Shown here: in pieces, positions 61,452 to 64,000 of the stretch
Numbering within the stretch: the stretch's first letter is position 1
Layout of the letters: the number at the start of each line of letters is the position of its first letter
NCBI GenBank assembly: GCA_945882415.1
Contig: CAMCWC010000004.1
Coordinates: forward strand, 62,001 to 126,000
DNA: 64,000 nt
DNA from: Chthonomonas calidirosea
GTDB taxonomy: Bacteria > Armatimonadota > Fimbriimonadia > Fimbriimonadales > Fimbriimonadaceae
Direction: 5' to 3'
Program-made: the position numbers and the translations under genes
The notes under the pieces: model-generated
The model's input: only the letters and a program-made list of their open reading frames with translations
Database searches by the model: none
Told to the model about the DNA's origin: nothing

Positions 61452-61489
61452 AAACAAAAACTGCCGTCAACGGATTTCCGTGACGGCAG
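61452..61489 (-). terminator. Terminator of the aldo/keto reductase operon
   Basis: On the minus strand a 13-bp stem (CTGCCGTC plus ACGGA, one bulge) with a 2-base loop, followed by T5 and TTTG. It lies 20 nt after the aldo/keto reductase stop. Confidence 0.9.
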
Positions 61490-61508
61490 CTTCGATAGGT
61501 TAGTCGGG

Positions 61509-62432
61509 TCAGGCGACTGGGCCGTCTTCGAGCCAAGTCAGCTCTTCGGGCGTTAGCTCGATGTCAACGGCTTTCAGGTTGTCTTCAAGCTGTTCAACGG
61601 TTCGAGGGCCGATCAATCCGAATACATTGATCGGCTGGTTGAGGGTCCAAGCGAGCGCAAGCTGGGTTCCGCTGACGCCCTTCTCGGCGGCCATTTGTTC
61701 AACGCGTTCGCGTCGGGCGAAATTGATCTCGTTGTGATAAACGCGGATGATGTCTGGAACCTCGTCGAGGTGAGCGAAGAATCCGCCGCCGCCGCTGGAC
61801 CAGGAGAAGAGGCCCACGGGTTGAGTGGCGTACCAGGCTCGCTCTTCGCGAGTTGGCTGCGAGCATCCAGTCCACATTGGCTCATTCGCCAGGGCCAAGC
61901 TGAGGTTTGGAGACGATGCGCTGAACCCTTGCAGGCCATGCTTCTCCGCATACTCGTTGGCTTCGGCGATTCGGGCCGCAGACCAGTTGCTGCCGCCGAA
62001 CGCTTTAATTCGACCCGCATCCTTGTGCTCGTTCAGCCATTCGACAACTTCGCCCGCCGGAACGGCCTCGTTGTCACGGTGAAGAACATAGAAATCGCTG
62101 TAGCTAACGCCCTGTCGCTCCAGGTTGCCGCGAATCTCTTCGTCCATCGCCTCTCGGGTCGTCCGGTTCCAATTCTCTCGGCCGTAGTGGTGGTGGCTGC
62201 CTTTATCAAATCGAATCAACGCGTCTTCGCCGCGTGCTTCGTAATAGGCTTTCATCACGACGGAGAATCCTGGGCCGTAGTGGTAGCTGTTGTCGATGAT
62301 GTTTCCACCCGCCGCACGGTACGTATCCAAAAGGGCGAACGCCTTTTCGTTGTCGTTCTGCGGAAGAGGGATCACGCCCATGACGAGCCGGGAGATTTGC
62401 TTATCGAAGTGAGGAACGGTTCCGTATTTCAT
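61509..62432 (-). CDS. Aldo/keto reductase
   Basis: 307 residues, TIM barrel. 'NIIDNSYHYGPGFSVVMKAY' (catalytic Asp and Tyr), 'RFDKGSHHHY' (Lys), 'FYVLHRDNEAVP' (His) and 'GSNWSAARI' are AKR marks. Probably NADPH-dependent reduction of a sugar or keto compound. Its start overlaps the Gfo/Idh/MocA stop by 4 nt, suggesting that both act on one carbohydrate. Confidence 0.86.
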   Translation of the reverse strand: MKYGTVPHFDKQISRLVMGVIPLPQNDNEKAFALLDTYRAAGGNIIDNSYHYGPGFSVVMKAYYEARGEDALIRFDKGSHHHYGRENWNRTTREAMDEEIRGNLERQGVSYSDFYVLHRDNEAVPAGEVVEWLNEHKDAGRIKAFGGSNWSAARIAEANEYAEKHGLQGFSASSPNLSLALANEPMWTGCSQPTREERAWYATQPVGLFSWSSGGGGFFAHLDEVPDIIRVYHNEINFARRERVEQMAAEKGVSGTQLALAWTLNQPINVFGLIGPRTVEQLEDNLKAVDIELTPEELTWLEDGPVA

Positions 62433-63421
62433 GATTTGAGTTCGTTCGCAAAGGTGAAGCCTGCGCTTGCGCGAAGAGCATCAAGGGTTCGCATATTGCC
62501 GAGGGTGTCCGCTTTAGTCATGTGCGGGCACTCTTTTTCAGCAAGGAATGCCGCGACAGCGTCGGCTTCGAGCGCGTACAGTTCGTTGTTCGTGAGAACG
62601 AATTCTTGCTCGATTGGGTCCTTGCCGTGTCGTTCTAGGCGGAGTTTGCCGCTGCTGCACTTCCAGGGTTCGTCGACGAAGAGCCGTCCAGTTTCTCCGT
62701 AGACGCGGGCGTCGTTGCGCAGGCTAACGTGAATTCCGGTGCCAAAGTGCGCCACGGCGCCGCTCGGGAACCCGAGCAGTCCAGCAGAGGATTCGTCGTA
62801 GCCTTTGTCGGAAAAGAGACCGGAGAAACTGTGCGTACTTGGCTCTTCACCCACGGCGAGTCGAGAGAAGGAAACGCAATAGGAACCGACGTCCATCAGT
62901 CCGCCGCCGCCGAGCGCGCCATCGGCGCGGAAGTTGGTCCAGTCCTTGCCGGCTTGGAAGCCGAATTCAGAATTCACCTGGAGCACCTGGCCAATTTCGC
63001 CATCCCGCAAGATTTTCTTGATTTCTATCGTTTGCGGAGCGCACCGATACATGAATGCTTCCATGAAGAAAACACCCGTTTCGTCAACGACTTTGAGGGC
63101 AGTTTCGGCCTCTAGGGCGTTGAGCGTGAACGGCTTTTCACAAAGGATCGCCTTGCCGGCTCGCGCTGCGTCGATCGTGTTTTGCATGTGAAGGTGATGC
63201 GGGGTCGCAATATAGACCGCATCCACATTTGGATCGCCGAGCAAGTCCTCATATGACCCGTATGGTTTTCCGCCGAACTGGTCGGTGAACTTCTTCGCGC
63301 CCTCATCGGACCGCGAACCGACCGCTACCAACTCTCCCGTTTTGGACTCTTTGAGCCCGTTTGCAAACTGGCGAGCAATTCCGCCGGTTGCCATGATTCC
63401 CCATCGAACGCGTTCAGACAT
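62429..63421 (-). CDS. Gfo/Idh/MocA-family oxidoreductase
   Basis: 330 residues. 'RWGIMATGGIARQFANGL', 'VYIATPHHLHMQNTIDAARA', 'ILCEKPFTLN' (EKP Lys) and 'GGGGLMDVGSYCVSFSRLAV' are family motifs, of the dehydrogenase type that acts on glycosides or trans-dihydrodiols. NAD(P)-dependent. Coupled to the aldo/keto reductase gene; the substrate is unknown. Confidence 0.9.
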   Translation of the reverse strand: MSERVRWGIMATGGIARQFANGLKESKTGELVAVGSRSDEGAKKFTDQFGGKPYGSYEDLLGDPNVDAVYIATPHHLHMQNTIDAARAGKAILCEKPFTLNALEAETALKVVDETGVFFMEAFMYRCAPQTIEIKKILRDGEIGQVLQVNSEFGFQAGKDWTNFRADGALGGGGLMDVGSYCVSFSRLAVGEEPSTHSFSGLFSDKGYDESSAGLLGFPSGAVAHFGTGIHVSLRNDARVYGETGRLFVDEPWKCSSGKLRLERHGKDPIEQEFVLTNNELYALEADAVAAFLAEKECPHMTKADTLGNMRTLDALRASAGFTFANELKS

Positions 63422-63457
63422 TTCGGCGGGAGATTACCGCCGGAACATACTTTGGTG

Positions 63458-63787
63458 ATGGCTTCGTTCGATGAGTTTTTGGCAATTGAGTTACGGGCGG
63501 GAACAATCGTCGAGGTTGCTCCGTTTCCGGAAGCTCGAAAGCCGGCATACCAATTGACAATCGACTTCGGAGAGTTTGGGATTCGAAAGTCGAGTGCGCA
63601 AATTACAACCCTTTACCGGGCGGAAGAACTTGTTGGGACACAAGTGATGGCGGTCACAAACTTTCCCGCAAAGCGAATCGCCGGATTTGTGTCCGAAGTA
63701 TTGGTGTGCGGCGTAAACGATGCCGATGGCAACGTCGTTCTCGTCCGGCCAGATTTCCCGGTGACCAACGGCTCTCGGCTTTACTAA
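63458..63787 (+). CDS. csaA: tRNA-binding protein CsaA
   Basis: 109 residues from the ATG at 63458; TTG and GTG codons just before it are less likely. 'RAGTIVEVAPFPEARKPAYQ', 'KSSAQIT', 'VMAVTNFPAKRIAGF' and 'SEVLVCGV' are the EMAP/OB-fold motifs of CsaA, a dimeric tRNA-binding protein with reported chaperone-like and secretion-related effects. It converges with the Fe-S gene, sharing 4 nt. Confidence 0.92.
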   Translation: MASFDEFLAIELRAGTIVEVAPFPEARKPAYQLTIDFGEFGIRKSSAQITTLYRAEELVGTQVMAVTNFPAKRIAGFVSEVLVCGVNDADGNVVLVRPDFPVTNGSRLY

Positions 63788-64000
63788 GCCTTTTTGGGAG
63801 TGAAGCTTGTTCCGCAACCGCAGCTCTTGGCCACGTTTGGATTTTCGAACTTGAATCCACCGCCGATCAAGTTGCCGGTGTAATCGAACGTGGCTCCCCG
63901 CAAGAAAACGGCTGACTTGGCATCACAAACCACTTTCACACCCTCAAAGGTTTGTTCCAAGTCGATCTGCTTCAATTGCGTGTCGATTCGCGTGACGTAC
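63784..64000 (-). CDS. IscA/ErpA-like iron-sulfur assembly protein (start outside window)
   Basis: The last 71 residues are visible; the frame is open to the right edge. 'FLRGATFDYTGNLIGGGFKF', 'ENPNVAKSCGCGTSF' gives the two C-terminal Cys of the A-type carrier; the first ligand Cys lies beyond the edge. It should carry Fe-S clusters to apo-proteins. No other isc or suf gene is in the window. Confidence 0.88.
   Translation of the reverse strand, partial: YVTRIDTQLKQIDLEQTFEGVKVVCDAKSAVFLRGATFDYTGNLIGGGFKFENPNVAKSCGCGTSFTPKKA

Overview
The window reads as a chromosomal stretch of a moderately GC-rich, diderm, free-living bacterium, most likely an Armatimonadota member of the Fimbriimonas type. 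This is an inference from gene content: several secreted proteins without close family names, two H-X9-DG pseudopilins, a heptose kinase (LPS-type envelope), a PagL-like outer-membrane barrel, a split set of N-acetylglucosamine, fucose and galactan enzymes, and the absence of any large mobile element. There are no rRNA genes, no CRISPR array and no phage. Two tRNAs are present: Ala(TGC) on the minus strand and Ile(GAT) on the plus strand. Layout: 1-5 kb holds the end of a TPR protein, a GH2 glycosidase and an NPCBM-GH30 glycosidase in one tight operon. 5.2-7.7 kb (minus) holds a small unknown gene, a pseudopilin and an ECF-like sigma factor fused to a membrane anchor and an outer domain. 7.7-10.7 kb is the most accessory-looking part: a TPR/metallo-beta-lactamase/zinc-ribbon protein lying between two copies of a promoter-like intergenic repeat, with an insertion-sequence-like relic and tRNA-Ala behind it. 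11.5-16.5 kb is a six-gene plus-strand operon (inositol-phosphatase family, ruvX, mltG, a YqeG-HAD/GtrA fusion, aroE, tsaC) in which every junction is a 4-nt stop/start overlap. 16.5-20.3 kb (minus) carries a Gly-rich PQQ-propeller protein, dprA and nagA. 21-26 kb (minus) carries a DUF433 protein, lgt, rfaE1, a small basic protein and a large secreted protein. 26.2-29.7 kb (plus) has an ASCH-like gene, two LURP-one-like paralogues and mnmG. 29.7-31.6 kb is a divergent phosphonatase-like/FAD oxidase pair, and 31.7-33.2 kb is a YCII(DGPF)/ECF42 sigma pair. 33.2-35.7 kb holds livF, rimI, tsaD and a small [2Fe-2S] protein. 35.7-40.5 kb (minus) holds xerD, a GT39-type membrane glycosyltransferase, a secreted unknown and an acyl-CoA dehydrogenase. 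40.7 kb starts an ArsR-like regulator with a CarH-type B12 domain. 42-43.3 kb (minus) is infC-rpmI-rplT, followed by a multifunctional beta-oxidation protein, a barrel protein of unknown function, oxidoreductases and secreted proteins. 51-52.2 kb contains a well-formed cobalamin riboswitch in front of a pseudopilin. 52-57 kb (minus) holds an amidase, DUF1232, fucI, thrB and thrC. The right end holds a PagL-like barrel, a DUF2975/Xre pair, an rRNA m5C methyltransferase, an M28 peptidase, an aldo/keto reductase with a Gfo/Idh/MocA partner, csaA and the start-truncated end of an IscA/ErpA-like gene. Themes that link genes: two separate B12 sensors (a riboswitch on a pseudopilin and a CarH-like regulator beside an acyl-CoA dehydrogenase), two pseudopilin genes each under an unusual controller (B12 riboswitch; membrane-tethered sigma factor), two enzymes of tRNA t6A synthesis (tsaC, tsaD) plus mnmG, and scavenging of plant or microbial glycans.
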